From: Mucilaginibacter terrigena
GTDB taxonomy: Bacteria; Bacteroidota; Bacteroidia; Sphingobacteriales; Sphingobacteriaceae
Direction of reading: 5' to 3'
Assembly (NCBI RefSeq): GCF_004168255.1
Contig: NZ_SEWG01000005.1
Location: 186,001-250,000, forward strand
Length of the DNA: 64,000 bases
The position numbers and the translations under genes are program-made. Shown piece after piece: positions 17,865 to 26,625 of the stretch; the first letter of the stretch is position 1, and each line of letters opens with the position of its first letter. The notes beneath the pieces were generated by a model that saw only the letters and a list, made by a program, of their open reading frames with translations, was not told the origin of the DNA and made no database searches.

Positions 17865-18798
17865 AGAATTTATTAATTGGTATGAATCCCTAAAGATGGT
17901 CAAGGCCAATAAAGGCCCAGCCAATGGGAGTATTGCAACCGCATTGGTAGTTTTAAATCGACTTCAAGCCGAGTACATTCTTGATTTTAACGAACATGTA
18001 GCTGATGGAGGGATGCAGATAAGAGGAGCCAGTGGTTCTGCAGTTTCCGCAATTTTAAAAAACTTTGGTGAAGATAGACCCTTTGCAAAAGAAGGCGGGC
18101 GCACAAATCGTGGTGGACCTTCAGAAGTTAAAGAGTTGTTATTGGCACTATCTCATTTACAACTGGATCAGCTTAATAAACATGAGAGAAATAGCATTTT
18201 AATAGATATGCAATCTTTTCTTGTTGAAAGAGTAAAAGATTATCACAACCGACAAAAAATAAGATTGCTGTTTAATCCGGATCTCTCAACTTGGTATATC
18301 ATTCATAACCTATTGCAAATATCAATCGAAGAAGGTAAAGCTGGTTATATTGCTCAACATTTAATTGGAGCAAAACTACAATTGCGCTTTCCTAATATAG
18401 AAATATCTAATCAATCGGCGAGTACAGCTGATATGCAGACAAATCGGCCGGGGGATTTTCTAATAGGACAAACTGCATTTCATGTTACTGTCGCACCAAT
18501 GCCAGCAGTTTTTGAAAAATGCAAGTATAACATCACTCAAGGTTATAAGCCTTTTTTAATAGTTCCCGATAGCAAGCTAATAGGCGCAAGGCAAAATGCA
18601 GAACAATTTTGTCAACAACAAATCGCCGTAGAATCCATTGAATCTTTCGTTTCGCAAAATATTGAAGAAATCAGTGGTTTTAATAAAAACGTTTTAGGAT
18701 TAACCATTAAAGATTTGGTGAAAATATACAACCGTCGTGTTGATTCAACAGAAACAGATAAATCTTTAATGATTGAATTGCCTTCTAATCTCTTATAA
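17848..18798 (+). CDS. Type II restriction endonuclease, DUF4928-like
   Basis: The 316-residue protein follows and overlaps the methyltransferase, so it is very likely the cognate restriction enzyme. It shows patterns I associate with DUF4928 restriction proteins: PFAKEGGRTNRGGPSEV at about 78-94 and RPGDFLIGQTAFHVTVAPMP at about 200-219. The latter resembles a PD-(D/E)XK core with Asp203, but the usual (E/D)xK is replaced by HVT, so the catalytic residues are uncertain. The DNA is AT-rich like its partner. The family assignment is from memory, not from a search. Confidence 0.75.
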   Translation: MQNLPKEFINWYESLKMVKANKGPANGSIATALVVLNRLQAEYILDFNEHVADGGMQIRGASGSAVSAILKNFGEDRPFAKEGGRTNRGGPSEVKELLLALSHLQLDQLNKHERNSILIDMQSFLVERVKDYHNRQKIRLLFNPDLSTWYIIHNLLQISIEEGKAGYIAQHLIGAKLQLRFPNIEISNQSASTADMQTNRPGDFLIGQTAFHVTVAPMPAVFEKCKYNITQGYKPFLIVPDSKLIGARQNAEQFCQQQIAVESIESFVSQNIEEISGFNKNVLGLTIKDLVKIYNRRVDSTETDKSLMIELPSNLL

Positions 18799-18802
18799 TC
18801 CT

Positions 18803-19873
18803 CTAAAACATACTCGTCTGTTTTCCTCTTTTAGGTGTAAACAAGGAATAGTCATACGGTGGCATTTCGCGGCCCGCCAGGAAACGAACGCATGCCATGC
18901 GGTATAGCTGGTGTATTGACTGGGCAACATGCCCCTCGCCGCTCATACGGCGGCCAAAATCGCTGTCGTTCAATCGCCCATCGTGGCAAGCCTTTATCAT
19001 ATTAAGTACTTTTTCGGCCCTGTCTGGATAGGCTTTGTGCACCCAGTCGGTAAAGATCTCGGCAATAGCGCCATTAAGGCGCACTATGGTAAACCCGGCA
19101 GATACTGCGCCCCTATCGGCTGCCGCTTTAATAATATCCGGGATCTCGTTACTGTTTAAACCGGGGATAATGGGGGCCACCATCACCCTGCACGGAATGC
19201 CTCTTTCGGTCAGTTTTTGGATAACTGCCAGGCGGCTCATCCCGGTTACGGTGCGCGGCTCCAACTTTTGGCGCAGCGATTCGTTTAGGGTGGTAATGGA
19301 TACATTAACATGTGCCAGTTTCATGCTGGCCAGCTCGCTTAATATATCCATGTCGCGCAGTATTACGTTGTTTTTGGTGATGATGCTTACCGGGTTACGG
19401 TATCTTAAAAAAACCTCTAATAACCCACGTGTAATTTTAAGTTTACGCTCAATAGGCTGATAGCAATCTGTATTGCCCGATAGCATGATAGACACTGGTT
19501 CGTATCCTTTTTTGTTAAAATATTTTTCGAGCAGCTCCGGCGCATTTCGCTTTACAATTATCTTGCGTTCAAAATCGAGCCCGGCGCTAAAACCGTAATA
19601 TTCATGACTGTTGCGGGCATAGCAATATATACAGCCGTGCTCGCAACCCTGGTAGGGGTTAATTGAGTACATATGGCTCAGGTCGGGACTATTGGATTCG
19701 CTCACAATCTTTTTTGGGGTTTCCTCAAAAAGCTGCGTATGCGTGTTTTCCAGCAGCTGTTCGTCAAGCCCTTCAATATGCTCCAGCACATATTTGTTTT
19801 TTAAAAACTTGTTGTGGGTGTTTACCTGCGCCCCGCGCCCCTTAAAAAATTCATCGTTTTCCGCATGCGACAT
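18803..19873 (-). CDS. Radical SAM protein of the PA0069/SplB-like family
   Basis: The 356-residue protein has the radical SAM triad in GCEHGCIYCYAR (Cys77, Cys81, Cys84), followed by the family block VSIMLSGNTDCYQPIE and the C-terminal PPYDYSLF end. Proteins of this type are annotated as PA0069 family and resemble spore photoproduct lyase; the true substrate is unknown. It is convergent with the restriction gene (four bases apart). Confidence 0.88.
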   Translation of the reverse strand: MSHAENDEFFKGRGAQVNTHNKFLKNKYVLEHIEGLDEQLLENTHTQLFEETPKKIVSESNSPDLSHMYSINPYQGCEHGCIYCYARNSHEYYGFSAGLDFERKIIVKRNAPELLEKYFNKKGYEPVSIMLSGNTDCYQPIERKLKITRGLLEVFLRYRNPVSIITKNNVILRDMDILSELASMKLAHVNVSITTLNESLRQKLEPRTVTGMSRLAVIQKLTERGIPCRVMVAPIIPGLNSNEIPDIIKAAADRGAVSAGFTIVRLNGAIAEIFTDWVHKAYPDRAEKVLNMIKACHDGRLNDSDFGRRMSGEGHVAQSIHQLYRMACVRFLAGREMPPYDYSLFTPKRGKQTSMF

Positions 19874-19903
19874 AGAAACAAATTTGCTAATTATTTTAGC
19901 AAA

Positions 19904-20542
19904 TTACAATTCTATCATATTATTTTTTATGGCGTAAAGCACAAGGCCAACACGGCTTTTAATTTGTAGTTTTTCAAAAAGCTGGTCGCGGTAACCATCA
20001 ACTGTGCGGGCGCTTATGCACATCTGGTCGGCAATTTCCTTGTAAGTGAGTTCGGTGCCCGCCAGCATTAAAAACTCAATCTCGCGGCTGTTTAGTTTAA
20101 CTTGCTCGCTGTGTTTATTAAAAGTTTGCACCAGGTGGCGGGTAACAAAATCGGGATAATATATCTCGCCCTGCGATACTTTTTTTAGCGCCTGTTCAAA
20201 CTCGTTAGGCTCGGCATCTTTAAGTAGATAGCCCTTAACGCCCATTTTAACCATGGTAAGCACCTTTTCGGCATCTTCGAACATGGATAATATGATAATG
20301 CATATATCAGGATAAGTGTCGCGTAGCCATTGTGCCGTGCTTATGCCATCCATAACGGGCATATTAATATCCAGCAAAATTATGTCGGGCTTAAATTTGG
20401 GCGATATTTTACGCATCAGCTCCTCGCCGTTGCCGGCTTCAAAAAGGATCTTGTAGCCGGTAAAGCTGTTTATTAATGATACAATACCGCTCCTGAAAAG
20501 GCGGTGATCATCAACCAGCGCTATTGTGGTTTCGGTTGGCAT
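19904..20542 (-). CDS. LuxR/NarL-type response regulator
   Basis: The 212-residue protein has a receiver domain (Asp11/Asp12, phospho-acceptor Asp58 in LLDINMPVMDG) and a C-terminal LuxR helix-turn-helix (about 145-205, LTYKEIADQMCISARTVDGY). It should bind DNA after phosphorylation by the histidine kinase upstream, whose gene it overlaps by 32 bases. The start at 20542 (MPTETTIALVDDH) is preferred; another ATG at 20566 would add eight residues. Confidence 0.93.
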   Translation of the reverse strand: MPTETTIALVDDHRLFRSGIVSLINSFTGYKILFEAGNGEELMRKISPKFKPDIILLDINMPVMDGISTAQWLRDTYPDICIIILSMFEDAEKVLTMVKMGVKGYLLKDAEPNEFEQALKKVSQGEIYYPDFVTRHLVQTFNKHSEQVKLNSREIEFLMLAGTELTYKEIADQMCISARTVDGYRDQLFEKLQIKSRVGLVLYAIKNNMIEL

Positions 20543-21329
20543 GTGTATATTGTGTAAGGGGGTCAATGCTAATTTTTATACAACAACCCTTGCCTGGCGC
20601 GCTGTCAATAACAGCAGCAGCACCAATTAAGGCAGCCCTGTTCACCATGTTTTTTAAGCCGGAGCCGCCGTTTGGCGCTTCACCGGCAGAAAACCCCACC
20701 CCGTTGTCGTGGATGGTTAAGTTAAACAAATGCTCAAAATAATCCAAACTAACCTTTAGCTGTTTTGCGCCCGAGTGTTTAAGCGCGTTATTCAACGCCT
20801 CCTGGAAAATGCGGAACAACACCAGCTCCCGTTGTTCTCCCAAATTATGCGCATCGCCGCCAACGGCCAACTCAATTGCAATAATGCCACTCTTGTTGAT
20901 GCGCCCAACTTCTATTTCAATAGTTTTCACAAGGCCAAGCTGCACAATATGGTCGTAACTGAGGCTTTTAGAAAGGTCGCGCAGGTCGTTTATTACCTGT
21001 GCTATCAGGTTACGGCTTTCGCCTATCTTTAATTCGGCCTGCTCGCGGGTGGCTTTGGCCGGTATAGCCAGGTTTAACTTTACAAAGGATAAAACCTGGG
21101 TAACATTATCATGTATCTCGCGGCTGATGTGGGTAAGCGTTTGCTCCTGCATCTCGTTTTGCGCTTTAAGGAGTTCCTGCTGAAATTTGGATTCGAGCAA
21201 AGCTTTTTCTTCGATATGCTTTTTTTTGCGTTGGTTGTACATGTTTACATAAAGCACCAAAAAGGTTGGTGCCAGTAAAAAGATAACGGTTGCAATAAGT
21301 ACTATTTCTTTAATATCGACGTTTGCCAT
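20511..21329 (-). CDS. NarL-type sensor histidine kinase
   Basis: The 272-residue protein has one membrane helix (about 8-29), a coiled linker, the HisKA_3 dimerisation helix with phospho-acceptor His73 in ISREIHDNVTQVL, and a HATPase domain with NNALKHSG (N box) and DNGVGF plus GSGLKNMVNRA (G boxes). It lacks any sensory domain of its own. It overlaps the preceding membrane-protein gene by 28 bases, so that protein may act as the sensor. Confidence 0.92.
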   Translation of the reverse strand: MANVDIKEIVLIATVIFLLAPTFLVLYVNMYNQRKKKHIEEKALLESKFQQELLKAQNEMQEQTLTHISREIHDNVTQVLSFVKLNLAIPAKATREQAELKIGESRNLIAQVINDLRDLSKSLSYDHIVQLGLVKTIEIEVGRINKSGIIAIELAVGGDAHNLGEQRELVLFRIFQEALNNALKHSGAKQLKVSLDYFEHLFNLTIHDNGVGFSAGEAPNGGSGLKNMVNRAALIGAAAVIDSAPGKGCCIKISIDPLTQYTHANRNHNSAG

Positions 21330-21979
21330 TTTTTGCAGATAAACGAATAGCTCCAGCAGCTGTATAATATGATGTTAAGCGCATAATAAATATAGGCAGT
21401 TAAAGATCCTTTTGTGGTTATTAAAATAACCGATAATTTATAATAGAAAAGGCTGGAAATAACGCTGCCAAAACAAAAGAATAAAATGCCGGTAACCCAC
21501 CAAAAACCAGCCGAGTACCGCAGGTTAACATAGCTATCGTCTTTTAATAAATTATAAAAATAGTATAGGCTATAAATGATGAACTGTATTGATAGCGTAG
21601 TATTGGTAAGGTTGTGATATTTATACAATCCATGATCAAGCGATTCATAAAAATACAGCAAGGCTGTTAAAGCAAGCCCGCTAATAATTAGGGGCTTGCT
21701 GTTTACATAATTACCTATTAAATATTTAAAATGCAGGCTTATAAATAACGCCTGGAAAATCAAAAGCAAATTGTATATCCATGAATTTGGCAGGTTATGT
21801 ACGGTATCTTGCAGGTATATTGTTTTCAGATACTTCCCTGATATCTCGGCAATACATATTATTATCAACAGGGGCACCATGCTAAACCAGGCTTTTCCCG
21901 CTTTTTTATTTAAGCATACTATTGCAATAATTAGGCAGATAAGTTCTACTGAAATATTTAGGGTAAGATATCTGAGCAT
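21302..21979 (-). CDS. Seven-helix-like membrane protein of the kinase cassette
   Basis: The 225-residue protein is almost entirely hydrophobic, with about six or seven predicted helices and a short basic C-terminus (CKKWQTSILKK). No family is recognised. Its overlap with the kinase gene suggests it works with it, possibly as the membrane sensor, which the kinase itself lacks. This is inference from context. Confidence 0.7.
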   Translation of the reverse strand: MLRYLTLNISVELICLIIAIVCLNKKAGKAWFSMVPLLIIICIAEISGKYLKTIYLQDTVHNLPNSWIYNLLLIFQALFISLHFKYLIGNYVNSKPLIISGLALTALLYFYESLDHGLYKYHNLTNTTLSIQFIIYSLYYFYNLLKDDSYVNLRYSAGFWWVTGILFFCFGSVISSLFYYKLSVILITTKGSLTAYIYYALNIILYSCWSYSFICKKWQTSILKK

Positions 21980-21986
21980 GAGATTT

Positions 21987-22853
21987 TTATGGTTTTGGCC
22001 AGGTTACGCCGTTACAATTGTTAGGGCATTGCTCGCCGTTATCCAGATCTCTAAACTTTGTGGTACAGGTATAATAATCATCATGCGTACTACTGTTTGT
22101 GCCAGAAGGTTTGGTAGTTGTTATAACAAAACCATGTGTGTTTTTAGTTGGGTTGGTGTTGCGGGCGTAATAAATACGGATGCCATCGGCGCTTGAATTA
22201 CCATTTAACTCTTTAGATAAATTATCTAACACCTCTATATCAAACCACTCGCTTGTGGTCAGAAATTTGTCATTAGTAAAGTTTTTAACTCTCGCGGCAG
22301 CCTCATCGCATTTTAAATAATGGGTGTAAGTAGCGTTGCAATTATCGGTACCCGGGCACTTTAAAGCCGGGTCATACAGGGTTGCGCCTTTTCTACCTGT
22401 GTAATCCACTACACCCCTTGCGTCGGCTGTTTTTAAAAACTTAGACGAATGTTCAAAATAATCCTGGTGGGTATCGGGTACTCCGGTTTCACGGGTAGAT
22501 GTAATGATAACATTATGCCCGTTTGGATAGGTTGCAAAGTAAATACGGAAGCCATCAGCACCCTCTTTGTAAAGGAGCGCTTTTAGGCTATCCACATAGG
22601 CTTTACTAAACCAGATACTTGTCGGGCTTTTATAAACACTTGGCTTATTTATAAAATTGCTTACAAAAGTATCAGCCGTTGCCAACGGCACACCATTTAG
22701 CGTAATTAGTTCGGGCAAGGCGTTAAGGGAGTTTAAATGCGACTTAGCAGCAGTTGTTAATGCGGTAGTGTCTGCAGCGGGTTTGTCGCCATTGCTGGTG
22801 CAGGCCGCCATCATAAGCGGGATCAAGCTTAATAATAATAATAGTTTTTTCAT
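21987..22853 (-). CDS. Lipoprotein with two tandem copies of one domain
   Basis: The 288-residue product has a lipoprotein signal (LIPLMMAAC, Cys17). It contains two similar units of about 100 residues: the first with WFSKAYVDSLKALL and DGFRIYFATYPNGHNVIITS, the second with WFDIEVLDNLSKEL and DGIRIYYARN and HGFVITTTKP. Four cysteines occur in the C-terminal half. The function is unknown. It lies seven bases upstream of the membrane-protein gene of the kinase cassette, so it may be part of that operon. Confidence 0.72.
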   Translation of the reverse strand: MKKLLLLLSLIPLMMAACTSNGDKPAADTTALTTAAKSHLNSLNALPELITLNGVPLATADTFVSNFINKPSVYKSPTSIWFSKAYVDSLKALLYKEGADGFRIYFATYPNGHNVIITSTRETGVPDTHQDYFEHSSKFLKTADARGVVDYTGRKGATLYDPALKCPGTDNCNATYTHYLKCDEAAARVKNFTNDKFLTTSEWFDIEVLDNLSKELNGNSSADGIRIYYARNTNPTKNTHGFVITTTKPSGTNSSTHDDYYTCTTKFRDLDNGEQCPNNCNGVTWPKP

Positions 22854-22944
22854 TGTGTGTGTTGTTTAAGTGGTTGTAAATTAGGTTTAAACTTAGATAT
22901 CGTCAAGCAAAAAAATCGAATCGGTTTTTTTGCCTGCAAACCTA

Positions 22945-23331
22945 TTATCTTTTAAAATAAGCCGTTGAAGTTTCTCCGTCATCATTTGTAGACATTACCA
23001 ATTCGCTGCCGGTCAGCTTTTCTACGGTGGCTACATGGGGGTCGCCGTCTACAACAAATGTTATTTTATTTCCGGCTACGCTCCATTGCGCGTTATCGTC
23101 ATCCATGCTGTCATAAGCTGTACCGTCTTCATTAAACTGGAAATATTCGCCATTGTTAAAGGTTTCGGTGTCGCCATCTTCCACAAACTTCACATAAAGC
23201 CATTTGCCAATGAGTTTGCTTTTTGATACCGAACCGGATGGGCTGCCATCGTCATCATTTTTTTTACTGCACCCGGTAAATGCTGCCGAGCTGCCTATAA
23301 GTAATAAAGCAATTAATAATAGTTTTTTCAT
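22945..23331 (-). CDS. Lipocalin-like lipoprotein
   Basis: The 128-residue product has a lipobox (SSAAFTGC, Cys21) and an acidic linker. The remainder is a small beta-barrel of lipocalin-like type: LIGKWLYVKF at the start, YFQFNEDGTAY and WSVAGNKITF in the middle, and a final strand STAYFKR. Such proteins are common in Bacteroidota and lack a known ligand. Confidence 0.75.
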   Translation of the reverse strand: MKKLLLIALLLIGSSAAFTGCSKKNDDDGSPSGSVSKSKLIGKWLYVKFVEDGDTETFNNGEYFQFNEDGTAYDSMDDDNAQWSVAGNKITFVVDGDPHVATVEKLTGSELVMSTNDDGETSTAYFKR

Positions 23332-23563
23332 GATCGGAATAATTAATGTTTAGTAATGAATTTAATGATGGCTAAGGTATTGCCGCCGGTCTTTTAAGTC
23401 GCCCGTGTTTTCACGGTATTTAACTGGTTTAAACACAGTATAACTTGGGTGTTATAAGGGTTGGTGCGGCTTGCTTACAAACAGAGATTTGTGATCAAGC
23501 AATTGCAGATAATTGCGGCCGGGTAAGCCGAAAACGGAACAGAGTAGGCAACTAATTAATAAC

Positions 23564-24217
23564 ATGAAAAACCTTAACTTTTCAAAACTCTTGTTTATTC
23601 CCCTGTTATGTGCAGGTATTAGCGCAAGTGCGCAAAGCTCCCTTGTGAGTAACCACTATGTAGCCGTAACGGCCAACACCCAGGCTATCGGCCCTGCTAT
23701 TACCGTTCCGCCGGCCGAAAACAGCCTGCCTGGGCAAAAGGGATATTTTAAAAACGTTGCCGCCGCCGATGGCTCTGCCTCGGGGTTTGCAATTGGCCTG
23801 GAGCCGGAAGCGCTATTGCCGTTGGGTAATTTTAAAAATTCGGTATCGGCGGGTGCGGGCATCAACCTTAAGGCGCTTTACCATTTAAGCGATGCCGGCG
23901 CGGTAACCGGTACAGTTGGCTATAATTATTTTTTACCAAAAGAGGATGTAGATTTTAAATACGCAGGTATACCCGTTAAAATAGGCTACCTGGCTAAGCT
24001 TGGCGATATGTTTTTTATTGAGCCACAAGTTGGCCTTTACAGCCTGCGTATATCAGACGATGACGGCAACTCCGCAAGTGATACCAATTTGCTTTTAGCG
24101 GCTAAAATAGGCTTAAATATTGGCGAAAAATCTCATTTGGGCTTTGGCTATAACTATATAAAGGTGACCGGCGGCTCGTATGCGTTTGCAGGGGTTAGCT
24201 ACCTGTTCACATTCTAA
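23564..24217 (+). CDS. Outer-membrane beta-barrel protein
   Basis: The 217-residue product has a signal peptide (MKNLNFSKLLFIPLLCAGIS, cleaved after SAQ) and repeated amphipathic strands ending in an aromatic residue (GVSYLFTF), typical of small porin-like barrels of the OmpW/OMP_b-brl type. The start at 23564 is preferred because it gives a canonical signal peptide; the longer frame at 23513 does not. It is followed by a lipoprotein gene 29 bases downstream. Confidence 0.8.
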   Translation: MKNLNFSKLLFIPLLCAGISASAQSSLVSNHYVAVTANTQAIGPAITVPPAENSLPGQKGYFKNVAAADGSASGFAIGLEPEALLPLGNFKNSVSAGAGINLKALYHLSDAGAVTGTVGYNYFLPKEDVDFKYAGIPVKIGYLAKLGDMFFIEPQVGLYSLRISDDDGNSASDTNLLLAAKIGLNIGEKSHLGFGYNYIKVTGGSYAFAGVSYLFTF

Positions 24218-24246
24218 AAAAATCACAATTATAAAAAATACGAACT

Positions 24247-24714
24247 ATGAAAACTTTAAAGAGAAACATTTTTATTAAAAGCCTGCTGCTTATTTTAGTA
24301 GTAGCATGTTTAGGCAGTTGTAAAAAAGATGACGATAACGATATAGGCGCAGGCGCAACCGGTACTTTTACGGTAAAGGGCACAAAATTTAGTGGCCCAT
24401 GCCAATCTATACCGGCAACAAGCGGTGTGTCGGGTAACATTGATGCTATTATTGCATCAAGCACCGGCGCTTCGTTCATTGTTTACAATATACCCACGGG
24501 CAGCAGCGGTACAAGCAATGTTGTAGAGATTGATGATAATGTGCCGTTTTCTTCACAATTGTATGTGATATGTACGGTTAACAGCAGTACCATATATTCA
24601 TCAACCGGCGGCACCGTTACAAAAACAGGTTCAAACTCCTACACATTCTCTGTTAATATGATAGACCTTACCACCGACGAAACAGTAACCGTAACCGGCT
24701 CCGGTAAATATTGA
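24247..24714 (+). CDS. Hypothetical lipoprotein
   Basis: The 155-residue product has a lipoprotein signal (LVVACLGSC, Cys26) followed by KKDDDND, the acidic pattern often seen in surface-exposed lipoproteins of this phylum. The rest is Ser/Thr/Gly-rich and beta-like (SSGTSNVVEIDD, NSYTFSVNMID). No family is recognised. The gene is followed 24 bases later by a terminator. Confidence 0.7.
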   Translation: MKTLKRNIFIKSLLLILVVACLGSCKKDDDNDIGAGATGTFTVKGTKFSGPCQSIPATSGVSGNIDAIIASSTGASFIVYNIPTGSSGTSNVVEIDDNVPFSSQLYVICTVNSSTIYSSTGGTVTKTGSNSYTFSVNMIDLTTDETVTVTGSGKY

Positions 24715-24740
24715 ATATATACCTTATCACACAATTACCA

Positions 24741-24775
24741 ACGGCGCATGTTAACACTACATGCGCCGTTTTTTT
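24741..24775 (+). terminator. Intrinsic terminator overlapping the next start codon
   Basis: Stem acggcgcatgt (24741-24751) pairs with acatgcgccgt (24759-24769), followed by a T run to 24775. It closes the barrel-lipoprotein unit. The ATG of the metallophosphoesterase gene at 24761 lies inside the 3' arm. Confidence 0.8.
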
Positions 24776-25861
24776 CAACGCTTACTTTATAAACCGGTTT
24801 CGCGCCTTGCCAACAGGTTTTCTTCGCGGCCAAACAAGGCAAGGGTAAATAAAGCCTTAAGCGCCCTTTATAAAAATATTACTACAAAGCCCGGCAAAAA
24901 GGGGTTGGTTATCCCGTTTGATATTCATAAGGACAAGTTCATCATTCTATCCGACCAGCACAAGGGCGCGCGTGACGGGGCGGATATTTTTGCCAAAGCC
25001 GCAGGCAATTACCTGGCGGCGCTCGATCATTATTTTAACGAACAGTTCATTTACATAAACCTGGGCGATAGTGAGGAGCTTTGGGAGAACCTTTTTGTAA
25101 CCGTAAAGCGCCATAATAAAAGCACTTTCGAAAAAGAAAAGCTGTTTATACAGCAGGATAGGTTTGTAAAGATATTCGGCAACCACGACCTGTATTGGGA
25201 TAACGACCCATTATCGCAGATAAGCCTGATGCAGATATACGATAAGGCTATCCGTATATACGAAGGCGCGGTGCTGCAAACAATCATTAACAACAAACCC
25301 TTTGAAATATTTATGACCCACGGCCACCAGGGCGATCTGCAGAGCGATGGCAACTGGTTTAGTAAATGGTTCGTATCGGATATTTGGGCGCCCCTGCAAT
25401 CCTACTTGCATATTAACTTAAATACGCCGGCTTATAATAACCAATTAAAAACAGATCATAACCGCATTATGTACGAGTGGAGCAGTGAGCGGAAAAACAT
25501 GCTGCTGATAACCGGGCATACGCACCAGCCGGTTTTCAGATCCTTAACCCAACTGGAGATATTATACATAGGCCTGGATAAAGCTAAACAGGCTAAAGAC
25601 CTTGTTAAAATAGCCGAACTTGAAAAGAAAATAACCGGCTTGCACCTGCAGGGTAACACCCAGCCAGATTTTAACGGCTACCTGGACACGTACTTTAATA
25701 CCGGCTGCTGCTGTTTTAACGATGGCGATATCACCGGGATAGAAATTACAGATGGCTGCATACGCCTTATCAAATGGGCATACCACAAAAAAGTAAGCGA
25801 GCGGATAGTACTGGAAGAATGTAAGCTGGAGGAGTTGAATATTTTAAGAGGAGCGGAGTGA
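24761..25861 (+). CDS. Metallophosphoesterase
   Basis: The 366-residue protein has calcineurin-like phosphoesterase motifs: ILSDQHKGARD near 63-73 (Asp and His of motif 1), LGDSEELWE (motif 2), FGNHDLYWD (motif 3, GNHD), MTHGHQGD and TGHTHQPVF (later histidines). A binuclear metal site is expected; the substrate is unknown. The N-terminal FQRLLYKPVSRLANRFSSRP is basic and amphipathic. The ATG at 24761 lies in the terminator of the upstream gene and has no Shine-Dalgarno; a later start is possible. Confidence 0.87.
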   Translation: MRRFFQRLLYKPVSRLANRFSSRPNKARVNKALSALYKNITTKPGKKGLVIPFDIHKDKFIILSDQHKGARDGADIFAKAAGNYLAALDHYFNEQFIYINLGDSEELWENLFVTVKRHNKSTFEKEKLFIQQDRFVKIFGNHDLYWDNDPLSQISLMQIYDKAIRIYEGAVLQTIINNKPFEIFMTHGHQGDLQSDGNWFSKWFVSDIWAPLQSYLHINLNTPAYNNQLKTDHNRIMYEWSSERKNMLLITGHTHQPVFRSLTQLEILYIGLDKAKQAKDLVKIAELEKKITGLHLQGNTQPDFNGYLDTYFNTGCCCFNDGDITGIEITDGCIRLIKWAYHKKVSERIVLEECKLEELNILRGAE

Positions 25862-25905
25862 TATATACGAAGAGCGCCCTCTCTGCTCCTTAAACGGCGA
25901 AACCC

Positions 25906-26544
25906 TTAACCATCCAGCAAAAACACAAACAGCTCTTTAGGCCCGTGGGCACCCAAAACAAGTGTTTTTTCGATATCGGCAGTGCGGCTTGGGCCGGTAA
26001 CATGGGTGATCATAGATGGCATGCGCGGGCCATACTTTTCTTTAAGCAATTTAAACCCATCCTTAAGATCAAGCACCAACTGCGAAGTGTAGGCCAGTAC
26101 GATATGCACCGGGGGATAAATGCTTAAGCGCCTGCCCGCGGCGTTGGCGTTGGTTAATAAGATAGTGCCATTACGGGCTATTAAAGCCTCGCAAAGGGTA
26201 AAGCCCACATCGGCCTGGTCAAAATCTTTATCAGTTTCAAAAAAAGGATACTCGTACTGCTTAAGCATATCTTGCAAGGCGGGTTCCCAACAATAAATTT
26301 TATGCCATTTGCGTTCTTCTGCAAGCTCCAGCAGGTTTTCAATAAACTGTACTTCGTCCTCACAAAAAACAAACTGGCCGCTTACGGCTGTAAACTCTTC
26401 GGCAAAAACCACCTCCAGCATCTCCTCGTTGGGTGGGTACATAGGCAGTTCTTCCAGGTTTGGATAGGGATTATCGCGTTTCTCCAAAAGCGCCTTACGC
26501 ACCTTTTTCAATAACTTTTCTTTAGATGTAGTAATATCCCTCAT
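25906..26544 (-). CDS. LUD domain protein (LutC/YkgG family)
   Basis: The 212-residue protein matches the LUD family, with conserved blocks DVGFTLCEALIARNGTIL, HIVLAYTSQLVLDL and the C-terminal GPSRTADIEKTLVLGAHGP. In other bacteria LutC works with LutA/LutB in lactate oxidation, but here no lutA or lutB is present. It sits after ftsH in the rsfS-ftsH-LUD order common in Bacteroidota, so its role there is probably different. Confidence 0.88.
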   Translation of the reverse strand: MRDITTSKEKLLKKVRKALLEKRDNPYPNLEELPMYPPNEEMLEVVFAEEFTAVSGQFVFCEDEVQFIENLLELAEERKWHKIYCWEPALQDMLKQYEYPFFETDKDFDQADVGFTLCEALIARNGTILLTNANAAGRRLSIYPPVHIVLAYTSQLVLDLKDGFKLLKEKYGPRMPSMITHVTGPSRTADIEKTLVLGAHGPKELFVFLLDG

Positions 26545-26569
26545 TTATAAGTCGAAAGTTAAAAGTATA

Positions 26570-26614
26570 AAGTCAAAAGTCGCAAGCCTTTTTCAGACTT
26601 ACGACTTTTAACTT
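26570..26614. repeat. Inverted repeat between LUD and ftsH genes
   Basis: AAGTCAAAAGTCGCAAG (26570-26586) is complementary with two mismatches to CTTACGACTTTTAACTT (26598-26614). Upstream (26548-26569) a further aagtcgaaagttaaaagt copy is seen. It belongs to the aagtcgaaagt-type spacer repeats often seen in this bacterial group. Confidence 0.6.
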
Positions 26615-26625
26615 CAAACTTAAGA

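Noticed and set aside
25906..26544. Lactate utilisation operon
   Set aside because: Only a LutC-like LUD protein is present; LutA and LutB are absent and the neighbours are rsfS and ftsH.
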